This document shows positions 49,104 through 55,981 of a stretch of 64,000 nucleotides of DNA, one piece after another (position 1 is the first letter of the stretch; each line of letters begins with the position of its first letter). The position numbers were made by a program, and so were the translations under genes. The notes below the pieces were generated by a model, which saw only the letters and a program-made list of their open reading frames with translations, did no database searches and was not told where the DNA came from. The DNA is from Chloroherpetonaceae bacterium (lineage in GTDB: Bacteria > Bacteroidota > Chlorobiia > Chlorobiales > Thermochlorobacteraceae): NCBI GenBank assembly GCA_033763895.1, contig JANRJQ010000010.1:872146-936145 (forward strand), in the 5' to 3' direction.

Positions 49104-52100
49104 GCTTAGACAAAAAAGACTTTTCAATCTACATCAAGCAGTTCAATTTTCGAGAACTGTTTAATGATATGGGCTGGAACAACGATAAAACAACCCAACC
49201 CATTGTAGTTGACAATGAAACCTACACTTTACAAGCAGTTGCCGAAAAAAGCGGTTTCAAAATCTTGTTGTGCAATCCGCTTGCTAATGGCTTAATTCCC
49301 GACTACAACACCCGTAAAAAAATTGAAACCAAAGTAACCAAACTGTTTCAGGAGCATTTGATTATCTTTTTTGACTCCAAGAAAACCGAACAGATTTGGC
49401 AATTGGTAGTAAGGCAATCGGGCAAACCAACCAAAGTAACCGAAACCCGTTGGCACATCAACCAAGACCCTGAATTGCTTTACCAACGGGCAGCAGGCAT
49501 TTTCTTTGAATTAGACGAAGAAGAACACATCACCATTATTGACGTAACCAAACGCATTGCCGACAACTTCCACCAAAACAACGAAAGAGTTACCAAGCAG
49601 TTTTACGACAAGTTTAAAAAAGAACACGGAGCATTTCTGCAATTCATCAAAGGCATTTCCGACAAAACCAATCAGGAATGGTATGCTTCATTGATGCTCA
49701 ACCGATTGATGTTTTGCTACTTCATTCAGAAAAAAGGGTTTTTAGACAACAACAAAAACTACCTGCGTGATAAACTGCTTGCCTGCAAAGCCAAAAAGGG
49801 CAAGGTGAAATTTTACTCTTTCTATCGTGATTTCCTTTTGGTGCTATTTCATAAAGGACTGAACGAACCCACGCAAAGCCCTGACACCAAAATAGAAATT
49901 GGAAAAATTCCTTACCTGAACGGTGGTTTATTTGACGAACACGAACTGGAAAAAAACAACGATAGTATTGACATTGATGACAAAGCATTTGAACGCCTTT
50001 TTGATTTCTTCGACCAATACGAGTGGCATTTAGATACCCGACACACGGCAAGTGGAAAAGACATTAACCCCGACGTGATTGGTTACATCTTTGAGAAGTA
50101 TATCAACGACAGGGCTAATATGGGTGCTTACTACACCAAAGAAGATATTACCGACTACATCAGTAAAAATTGTATCCTGCCCTATTTGTTTGACGAAACC
50201 AAACGCCATTACCCTAAAGCATTTAATGCAGATTCCGAAGTGTGGCAAATGGTAAAGCAAAGTGGCAAACAATACATTTATGATGCAGTAAAAAAAGGTG
50301 TGGAAGAACCCTTACCAAAAGAAATTGAACAAGGCATAAAAGATGTAAGCAAACGCTCCGAATGGAATAAACCGGCTACCATCAATTACGCTTTACCCAC
50401 AGAAATTTGGCGTGAAGTGGTGGACCGCAGAAACCGCTACACCGAAGTAAAAAGCAAAATTGACAACGGCGATATTCAGCATATCAACGACTTTATTACC
50501 TACAACCTGAACATACGCCAGTTTGCACAAGATGTAGTAGAAAACACCAACGACCCCGAATTGCTCAAACACTTTTACAAAGCACTCAACAGCGTTACCA
50601 TTATTGACCCTACTTGCGGCTCTGGTGCGTTTTTGTTTGCGGCAATGAACATTTTAGAACCCTTGTATGAAAGCTGCCTGCAACGGATGGAAAACTTTGT
50701 TGCCGAAGCACCAAAAGGCAAATACAAGTTTTTTGAAGAAACGCTGGCACAGGTAAAAAGCCCCGAACACCCCAACCTGCAATACTTCATTTACAAAAGC
50801 ATCATCCTGCGAAATTTGTATGGGGTGGACATTATGAAAGAAGCGGTGGAAATTGCCAAACTGCGTTTATTCCTCAAACTCGTTGCTACTGTAGAAGCCG
50901 ATTACCGCAAACCCAATTTAGGCTTAGAACCTTTGCCTGATATTGATTTTAATATCCGTGCAGGAAATACGTTGGTGGGTTTTGCTACAGAAACAGAGCT
51001 GCGAAAGGGACTTAAATGGAAACTTGATTTTGATGGCGAAGAAGAACGGATAAACGAAAAATGTGAGATTGTGTCCAATGCCTTTAAACGTTACAAAGAA
51101 ATTCAATTGACTTATGGCGATGATTTTCAGGAGTTCAAAAAAGCTAAATCAGAACTCAATAAGCGACTGAAAGAATTAAACCACGAACTCAATCAATTGC
51201 TTCATAAACAAGCAGATGGCTTGAAATATGAGGCTTGGCTACAATCGCATCAACCCTTTCATTGGTTTGCAGAGTTTTATGAAATAGTGCAGGAAAAGGG
51301 CGGCTTTGATGTGGTGATTGGGAATCCGCCGTATGTTGTTTATACAAAGAAAGATAGCAAAACCAAAATGTCAATAGCTGACAGGTATAAACTCACCAAT
51401 TTTGAGACTCTTCCAACAAACAACTTATACTCATTCGTAATCGAAAGAAGCTCAAATTTATTAAATAGAATGGGGAAACTTGGGATGATAGTTCCTATTG
51501 CTTCTGTTTCTACTGAGGCAATGAAAGAATTGCAAAATTTATATTCTAAAAAATTTAGTAGCCAATGGCACTCAAACTACTCTACACGACCAGGAAAATT
51601 ATTTGCTGGGGTTGATATGAATTTAACAATATCAATTCTAACAAAAACCGATTCTAAATCAAACTTTGTTACCGATTACACTCGTTGGTATGATGGTGAA
51701 AATAAAAATCGAGCTTATATTTTCGATTTGTTGAATTATGTTGAATTTATAAATTCGGTAAAGTTTCAGAATAATTATCCTAAATTTTCTAAAAAGATTG
51801 AAATTGAGATTTTAAAGAAGATGTTAAGTCACAATAAAAAGCTTAGTTTTTTTTATTCAAATATTGGTTCAAATGTTTTTTACCATTCAGGTGGAAGATA
51901 TTGGAGAAAAGCAATTGACCAAAGTTTTTCTTCTCATTATAAGAAAATTACGTTGGTTAGAGAAAATTTAAGTATCGCTCTATGTTTGTTAAATAGCCAA
52001 CTTTTCTATTGGTATTGGATTTCAAACTCTAACTGTATGGATGTGGTTTCGAGAGAAGTAGATTTGCTGCCGGTCTTTAATTTAGAAAACAAGTTTGAGG

Positions 52101-52351
52101 AATTTAATTCACTCGCTTCACAGTTGCTTGAAAGTTATTTTGATAATACTGAAAATAGAGTTCGTTTAGGAGAAATTATTAATACAACTGAAGTGAACTT
52201 TGATATAAAAAAATCCAAACCCATCATAGACGAAATCGACACAGTTTTAGCCAAGTACTACGGTTTTACCGATGAAGAATTAGACTTTATCATCAACTAC
52301 GATATTAAATACCGAATGGGTAAGGAACTTGAAAACGAAGACGAAGCATGA
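49100..52351 (+). CDS. Eco57I-like adenine DNA methyltransferase with TaqI-type specificity domain
   Basis: In 1083 residues there is a large N-terminal region (1-480) without a recognisable PD-ExK nuclease motif, then the N6-adenine methyltransferase core. Motif I is DPTCGSGAFLF (about 503-513) and the catalytic motif is GNPPYVV (about 741-747). The C-terminal portion (about 760-1060) looks like a TaqI-like target-recognition domain. It presumably marks self DNA and may provide specificity to the PLD-helicase partner. The start overlaps the KilA-N stop, and its stop overlaps the ATG of a truncated DprA-like frame (ATGA). The specificity part is visibly more AT-rich than the core, suggesting domain exchange. 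Confidence 0.9.
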   Translation: MSLDKKDFSIYIKQFNFRELFNDMGWNNDKTTQPIVVDNETYTLQAVAEKSGFKILLCNPLANGLIPDYNTRKKIETKVTKLFQEHLIIFFDSKKTEQIWQLVVRQSGKPTKVTETRWHINQDPELLYQRAAGIFFELDEEEHITIIDVTKRIADNFHQNNERVTKQFYDKFKKEHGAFLQFIKGISDKTNQEWYASLMLNRLMFCYFIQKKGFLDNNKNYLRDKLLACKAKKGKVKFYSFYRDFLLVLFHKGLNEPTQSPDTKIEIGKIPYLNGGLFDEHELEKNNDSIDIDDKAFERLFDFFDQYEWHLDTRHTASGKDINPDVIGYIFEKYINDRANMGAYYTKEDITDYISKNCILPYLFDETKRHYPKAFNADSEVWQMVKQSGKQYIYDAVKKGVEEPLPKEIEQGIKDVSKRSEWNKPATINYALPTEIWREVVDRRNRYTEVKSKIDNGDIQHINDFITYNLNIRQFAQDVVENTNDPELLKHFYKALNSVTIIDPTCGSGAFLFAAMNILEPLYESCLQRMENFVAEAPKGKYKFFEETLAQVKSPEHPNLQYFIYKSIILRNLYGVDIMKEAVEIAKLRLFLKLVATVEADYRKPNLGLEPLPDIDFNIRAGNTLVGFATETELRKGLKWKLDFDGEEERINEKCEIVSNAFKRYKEIQLTYGDDFQEFKKAKSELNKRLKELNHELNQLLHKQADGLKYEAWLQSHQPFHWFAEFYEIVQEKGGFDVVIGNPPYVVYTKKDSKTKMSIADRYKLTNFETLPTNNLYSFVIERSSNLLNRMGKLGMIVPIASVSTEAMKELQNLYSKKFSSQWHSNYSTRPGKLFAGVDMNLTISILTKTDSKSNFVTDYTRWYDGENKNRAYIFDLLNYVEFINSVKFQNNYPKFSKKIEIEILKKMLSHNKKLSFFYSNIGSNVFYHSGGRYWRKAIDQSFSSHYKKITLVRENLSIALCLLNSQLFYWYWISNSNCMDVVSREVDLLPVFNLENKFEEFNSLASQLLESYFDNTENRVRLGEIINTTEVNFDIKKSKPIIDEIDTVLAKYYGFTDEELDFIINYDIKYRMGKELENEDEA

Positions 52352-52455
52352 TAAAAGAAACCCTTGGAAATACCGACCTTTTAAAGCTCCCCAAAACAGC
52401 TTTTTTGTGCAGCCGACAAGTTCCTGCTTCGGTGGTATTGAAATGCTATGACTAG
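52348..52455 (+). pseudogene. truncated copy of the DprA-like gene
   Basis: A 35-residue frame starting at the ATGA overlap with the methyltransferase stop. Its protein has 22 of 28 residues identical to the N-terminus of the intact gene at 54109 (shared KTAFLCSR and PASVVLKCYD), then stops at TAG where the intact gene has TGG. The rest of the gene is missing and is replaced by the deaminase-ATPase gene. The coupling to the methyltransferase suggests that the original operon order was methyltransferase then DprA-like. Confidence 0.8.
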
Positions 52456-52475
52456 CTTAAAAAAAAAGAGATAAG

Positions 52476-53981
52476 ATGGCAAAGAAAAAAGAAGACAAAG
52501 CATTTAATCCAAGACTCTATATGGAATTGGCTATTGCGGAAATGAATAAGTCTATTCAAGAGCCAAGGAAAGATAAGGTAAGCCCAAAAGTAGGAGCAGT
52601 TTTAATCAAACCTGATGGCACAGAAGAAACTGCATTCAGGGGTGAGCTTCGCCACGGAGACCACGCAGAATTTACATTACTTGAAAGAAAGAACCGTAGC
52701 AATCCTTTGGAGGGCTCAATACTATTTGCAACACTTGAACCTTGTGCTCCGGGAGCAAGAAATCACCCTAAACTGGGCTGTGCAGAAAGAATTGTAAATG
52801 CCCGCATTAAGAAAGTTTGGATTGGCATTGAAGACCCAGATCCATCAGTAGATAGAAAGGGTATAAAATATTTGCTCGACAATGGCGTTGAAGTAGAAAT
52901 GTTTGACGTTGACCTGCAAAAACAAATTCGTGATGCTAACAAGCAATTTATTGAAGAAGCGGAAGATAGAGCCAAGAAAGTAAAAGAGAAAATACCCACG
53001 GTGGTATTGTCGGAAAAAGAAAGAACGGAGCCACGGGCTGAATTGGATGATTTGTCGAACCTGCATTTAGAAGCATTCATTAACAAAGCCAAGCTAAATG
53101 TCGAGCTTAACACTCCTAAATTTTACAGAATACTTACTCAGTTGGGTGTTTTGGAGTTTAAAGATGATAAGTATTTGCCCACAGGTTTAGGGTTGCTCTT
53201 GTTTGGCGAACGTCCGCAATTGATTTACCAAAATGCGCTGATTAGAGCTACGTATAAAACCAAAGGTAGAGGAGAAGATATTGAAACCATTCAAGGCCCG
53301 CTTATTTCTCAGGCAGACAAAATTCAACAATGGTATGTAACCCATATTGGCAAACAGATAGACCGTTCTGCTTCCGAAAGGAAAGTTACTTACGATTACC
53401 CCTTAGTCGTTTTACGTGAAGCTATCATTAACGCTATTGTTCATAGAGATTATGATATAGATGGTGCTCCTATTTATTTTGAAATTAATGATGATGCCAT
53501 TATCATTAAAAGCCCGGGCGAACCGGTTAAACCAATTACGTTGGAACAAATCAAGCGGTTCAATGCTCCTTCATTAAGTCGAAATCCCAAGATAATGTAT
53601 GTTTTTGACCAAATGGAGTTGGTTGAACAAAGGGGTTTAGGATTTCAAACCATTAAAGACTTGCCCACAAAGCATAATTTGCCTTTGCCGTTAGTTTCTT
53701 ATGAAGCCCCGTATATGGTTATGAAATTTCCAAGAAGTATTGAGGCTGCAAAAAAAGCGGCTGATAATCCTAACGTAGCAAAGCTAAATGATGCTCAACT
53801 AAGTGGTTACGAATGGCTTAAAACAGTGGGAGAAGTAAGCACAAGGGAATATTCAGCTCATTTTAACATTGGATATAAAACTGCCCAACGACATCTTGCA
53901 GCAATGAAAGATCTTGATTTAATACATGATAATGGAGAAGATGCAAATTCTCCTAATTATAAATATGTTGTAACTGAATGA
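52476..53981 (+). CDS. RibD-type deaminase fused to a Schlafen-associated ATPase module
   Basis: In 501 residues, residues about 10-165 form a zinc-dependent cytidine-deaminase-fold domain of RibD type: HAE at 63-65 (zinc His and catalytic Glu), then TLEPC with Cys90 and LGC with Cys102. Residues about 195-295 match the winged-helix and linker seen after AlbA_2/Schlafen domains (PTGLGLLLFGERPQ). Residues about 305-420 are a GHKL-type HATPase_c_4 domain (N-box REAIINAIVHRDY 314-326, SPGEP, RGLGF). A C-terminal winged helix follows. Normally AlbA_2 occupies the N-terminus of such proteins; here a deaminase replaces it. It lies between broken and intact DprA-like genes in a restriction-type operon, so a role in defence is likely but inferred. 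A riboflavin role is unlikely: no reductase domain or rib genes are present. Confidence 0.85.
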   Translation: MAKKKEDKAFNPRLYMELAIAEMNKSIQEPRKDKVSPKVGAVLIKPDGTEETAFRGELRHGDHAEFTLLERKNRSNPLEGSILFATLEPCAPGARNHPKLGCAERIVNARIKKVWIGIEDPDPSVDRKGIKYLLDNGVEVEMFDVDLQKQIRDANKQFIEEAEDRAKKVKEKIPTVVLSEKERTEPRAELDDLSNLHLEAFINKAKLNVELNTPKFYRILTQLGVLEFKDDKYLPTGLGLLLFGERPQLIYQNALIRATYKTKGRGEDIETIQGPLISQADKIQQWYVTHIGKQIDRSASERKVTYDYPLVVLREAIINAIVHRDYDIDGAPIYFEINDDAIIIKSPGEPVKPITLEQIKRFNAPSLSRNPKIMYVFDQMELVEQRGLGFQTIKDLPTKHNLPLPLVSYEAPYMVMKFPRSIEAAKKAADNPNVAKLNDAQLSGYEWLKTVGEVSTREYSAHFNIGYKTAQRHLAAMKDLDLIHDNGEDANSPNYKYVVTE

Positions 53982-53987
53982 GTTAAT

Positions 53988-54087
53988 GAACTTGGACAAT
54001 AGCTTGGACATAATGTCCGAGTTGCAGGTATTAAAGTGGTTATAAGTTCTGAACTTGGACAAGAGGTTGGACATAGTGTCCAAGTAG
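53988..54087 (+). repeat. two direct repeats with internal palindromes after the deaminase-ATPase gene
   Basis: GAACTTGGACAATAGCTTGG and onward (53988-54024) recurs as GAACTTGGACAAGAGGTTGG and onward (54051-54087). Each contains an inverted repeat: GGACATaATGTCC at 54006-54018 (perfect) and GGACATaGTGTCC at 54069-54081. The region is also open in the deaminase-ATPase frame except for TGA 53979 and TAG 54000, so it may be a decayed C-terminal extension as well as, or instead of, an operator for the next gene. Confidence 0.6.
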
Positions 54088-54108
54088 TAATTGAACATAA
54101 AGATAAAG

Positions 54109-54576
54109 ATGCTGCTACAAATAAAAGAACAAATAGGTAACATAGAACTGCTAAAGCAATCTAAAACAGCTTTTTTATGCAGCCGTAAAATTCCTGCTTC
54201 TGTAGTATTGAAATGCTATGACTGGGCAATTGAGCAAAGAGAAAAAGGCAATTGTGTTATCAGCGGCTTTCACAGCCAAATAGAAAAAGATGTGTTGCAT
54301 TATCTGCTCAAAGGAAAACAGCCCATCATATTGGCATTGGCAAGAGGACTAAAAGACAAATTAGAACCTGAGTTTGAAAAACCACTTGAACAAGGCAGAC
54401 TTTTAATCATCACACCGTTTGTTAAATCGGTAAAACGAGTAAGCAGCCAAAACGCCGAAAAGCGAAATTTACTTATGGTTAAACTTGCTGATGAAATCAT
54501 AGTAGGTTATGCTAATGTGGGTGGAAAATTGGAAGTATTATTAAAATCCATTACAAAATCATTCAAAAGGCTTTAA
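54109..54576 (+). CDS. DprA/Smf-like Rossmann protein
   Basis: A 155-residue protein resembling the Rossmann domain of DNA-processing protein A. It has KTAFLCSRKIPASVVLKCYDWA, then VISGFHSQIEKDVLHYLLKG (the GxxS-type loop), PIILALARGL, GRLLIITPF and NAEKRNLLMVKLADEIIVGYA. Bona fide DprA is longer and binds single-stranded DNA for recombination. These short relatives are common beside restriction-modification genes, and their function is unsettled. I chose ATG 54109 over the TTG at 54091. A truncated homologue sits at 52348. Divergence between the two shows they are not a very recent duplication. Confidence 0.78.
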   Translation: MLLQIKEQIGNIELLKQSKTAFLCSRKIPASVVLKCYDWAIEQREKGNCVISGFHSQIEKDVLHYLLKGKQPIILALARGLKDKLEPEFEKPLEQGRLLIITPFVKSVKRVSSQNAEKRNLLMVKLADEIIVGYANVGGKLEVLLKSITKSFKRL

Positions 54577-54638
54577 TCGTGCTGACAATTAGATTTTCCT
54601 AAATAAATATTTTCAAAAAAAATATATTGGAAATACAG

Positions 54639-54863
54639 ATGAATAATCAAGACAGAAACCGATTAAAAGCAGCAATCGATTTAATTCAAAAATCGATCTT
54701 AATTGTTGAGGAAATTAGAGACTCAGAACAAGATAAATATGATAACTTATCTGAAGGTTTGCAGTCATCAAGTACTGGACAAAAGCTAGAAGATTCAATT
54801 TCAGAACTCGATAACGCAATCAGTCAACTTGAAGATGCAATTCAAACAATCGTGTCTTTATAA
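54639..54863 (+). CDS. small helical protein of unknown function
   Basis: Not recognised. Its 74 residues are acidic and predicted to be two long helices, coiled-coil like (LKAAIDLIQKSILIVEEIRD and LEDSISELDNAISQLEDAI). There is no signal peptide. ATG 54639 is preferred to the TTG at 54627. It closes the plus-strand run of defence-type genes and lies 62 nt after the DprA-like gene. Small proteins of this shape occur in phages and plasmids. Confidence 0.6.
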   Translation: MNNQDRNRLKAAIDLIQKSILIVEEIRDSEQDKYDNLSEGLQSSSTGQKLEDSISELDNAISQLEDAIQTIVSL

Positions 54864-55023
54864 TGTTTAAAGTAAATTGATGTTTTTATTTAGTTGGTTT
54901 TCAATTCTTCTTCTTTTTGTGAAGTGAATTTAAGTCTTCATGCTATTTGAAATGATGAAACTTATTTTCTAATATTAATTATGCTTAACCGTTTTCCTTA
55001 GTTATCCTTTTTCATTATTTTTA

Positions 55024-55203
55024 CTATACATTTTCTTTTCTCTTTATTTTTCTTATTTCATCAACATAATCCATACACTTATGTCCAGCAGATCCGAAAC
55101 GGGCCACGCCCGTAACGTTGCGCTCTTCAATCAAATGACCACTTTCGGCTCCACATTGTAAAACCATTTGCACCCATAATCGCGAATCTTTATTCGGCAA
55201 GGT
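55024..55203 (-). pseudogene. possible 3' fragment of an unknown gene
   Basis: The minus-strand frame ending at 55024 reads plausibly as protein (LWVQMVLQCGAESGHLIEER, GHKCMDYVDEIRKIKRK) until it meets the truncated transposase near 55203. It includes a palindrome ACGGGC-CAC-GCCCGT at 55099-55113. It may be coding relic or only repeat sequence; I cannot tell. Between 54864 and 55023 there is only AT-rich spacer. Confidence 0.3.
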
Positions 55204-55633
55204 GGTAAAAAAAGAAATGGTGTTGAATGAATTCGGTAAAATTGTTGAATTCACGTGGCACGATTTACCCAATCACAATTCAAATATTCAATTGGATGAA
55301 TTCATCATCATGCCCAACCACATCCACGGAATCATAATTATTGTTGGCGCGGGTTCCAAACCCGCCCCAATCGACCCCGTTGGGGCAGGTTCTGAACCTG
55401 CCCCAACAATGGTACCCGCCCCAAAACCATTACCCGAAATCATCCGCCAATTGAAAACATTTTCCGCCAAACGAATCAATCAAATCCGTAATTCCCCCGG
55501 CATTTCCGTTTGGCAACGCAATTATTATGAACGCATCATAAGAGATGAGGAGGGTTTTCACAGAGTTAAAAAATACATTCGTGAGAACCCCCGCAATTGG
55601 GAAAAAGATGAGAATAATGTGGTGAATGATTAA
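55202..55633 (+). pseudogene. 5'-truncated REP-associated tyrosine transposase (Y1_Tnp)
   Basis: The frame contains the C-terminal two thirds of a Y1 transposase: MVLNEFGKIVE, the HUH motif region DEFIIMPNHIHGIIII, SVWQRNYYERIIRDEEGFHRVKKYIRENP. Relatives have about 60 further residues at the N-terminus, which are absent. The catalytic Tyr (QRNYYERII) is retained. An in-frame insertion (about residues 49-70) encodes VGAGSKPAP and VGAGSEPAP, generated by two palindromes. Without its N-terminus it is unlikely to be active. Confidence 0.75.
55346..55406 (+). repeat. in-frame palindromes inside the transposase fragment
   Basis: GCGGGTT (55349-55355), CCA, AACCCGC (55359-55365), then a longer one: TTGGGGCAGGTTC (55380-55392), one base, GAACCTGCCCCAA (55394-55406), a perfect 13-bp stem. 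Both lie in the coding frame and leave it open. Confidence 0.85.
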
Positions 55634-55666
55634 TTAAGGATTGAATCAAAGGGAATTTCTCCAAAT

Positions 55667-55690
55667 AAAAAAAGCCCGCAAATTGCGAGC
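55667..55690 (-). terminator. terminator of the tRNA-Gln transcript
   Basis: On the minus strand GCTCGCA pairs with TGCGGGC (one G-T pair, three-base loop), followed by seven T. It starts eight bases past the tRNA 3' end. Confidence 0.75.
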
Positions 55691-55697
55691 TTTCTCG

Positions 55698-55769
55698 TTG
55701 AGGTGCTAGGATTCGAACCTAGGAATGTCGGATTCAAAGTCCGATGCCTTACCACTTGGCGACACCTCA
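55698..55769 (-). tRNA. tRNA-Gln (anticodon TTG)
   Basis: 72 nt. The acceptor arms TGAGGTG and CACCTCA are complementary, the discriminator is A, and CCA is not encoded. The D-loop is GCCAAGTGGTAAGGC, the anticodon loop CTTTGAA gives TTG, and the T-arm is CCTAGGTTCGAATCCTAG. It is transcribed from a promoter at 55927-55956 and ends at a hairpin terminator. Confidence 0.96.
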
Positions 55770-55926
55770 ATACGGATTGACCCTCGAAACAACCGAATCA
55801 CGCCTTTGTACAGTAGGTCGCTTCGGGTGCAAGTAGAGAAGAAAGACTTAGGAGTAACCCCCCAAGTACGCTCTAAAGTTTCAAAGAGCCAATCCAAAAA
55901 TTCAATGAACACAAAATTTGAAGCCA

Positions 55927-55956
55927 CAAATATAAAAGAGTGATTGAAATTGTCAA
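55927..55956 (-). promoter_or_regulatory. promoter of the tRNA-Gln gene
   Basis: On the minus strand TTG (55954-55956) and TATATTTG (55927-55934) are 19 nt apart, matching the Bacteroidota/Chlorobiota consensus. The predicted start lies about 150 nt before the tRNA, so a long 5' leader would be removed, presumably by RNase P. Confidence 0.65.
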
Positions 55957-55981
55957 TACTCTTTCCATATTTTTCTTTGAT

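Noticed and set aside
44789-52351. Classification as DISARM
   Set aside because: PLD, SNF2 helicase and methylase are present, but no DUF1998 (DrmB) or other DISARM genes are adjacent, and the PLD is fused to the helicase.
52476-53981. Riboflavin biosynthesis ribD
   Set aside because: The deaminase motif is RibD-like but the reductase domain is replaced by a GHKL ATPase and no rib genes are nearby.
52348-54576. Deaminase region as a simple transposon flanked by direct repeats
   Set aside because: The two DprA-like copies differ in many bases, and there are no terminal inverted repeats or transposase, so a recent transposon insertion is not supported.
55706-55927. 73-codon minus-strand open frame over tRNA-Gln
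   Set aside because: It runs through the tRNA gene and its leader, and its end (SGKASDFES) is simply the tRNA translated.
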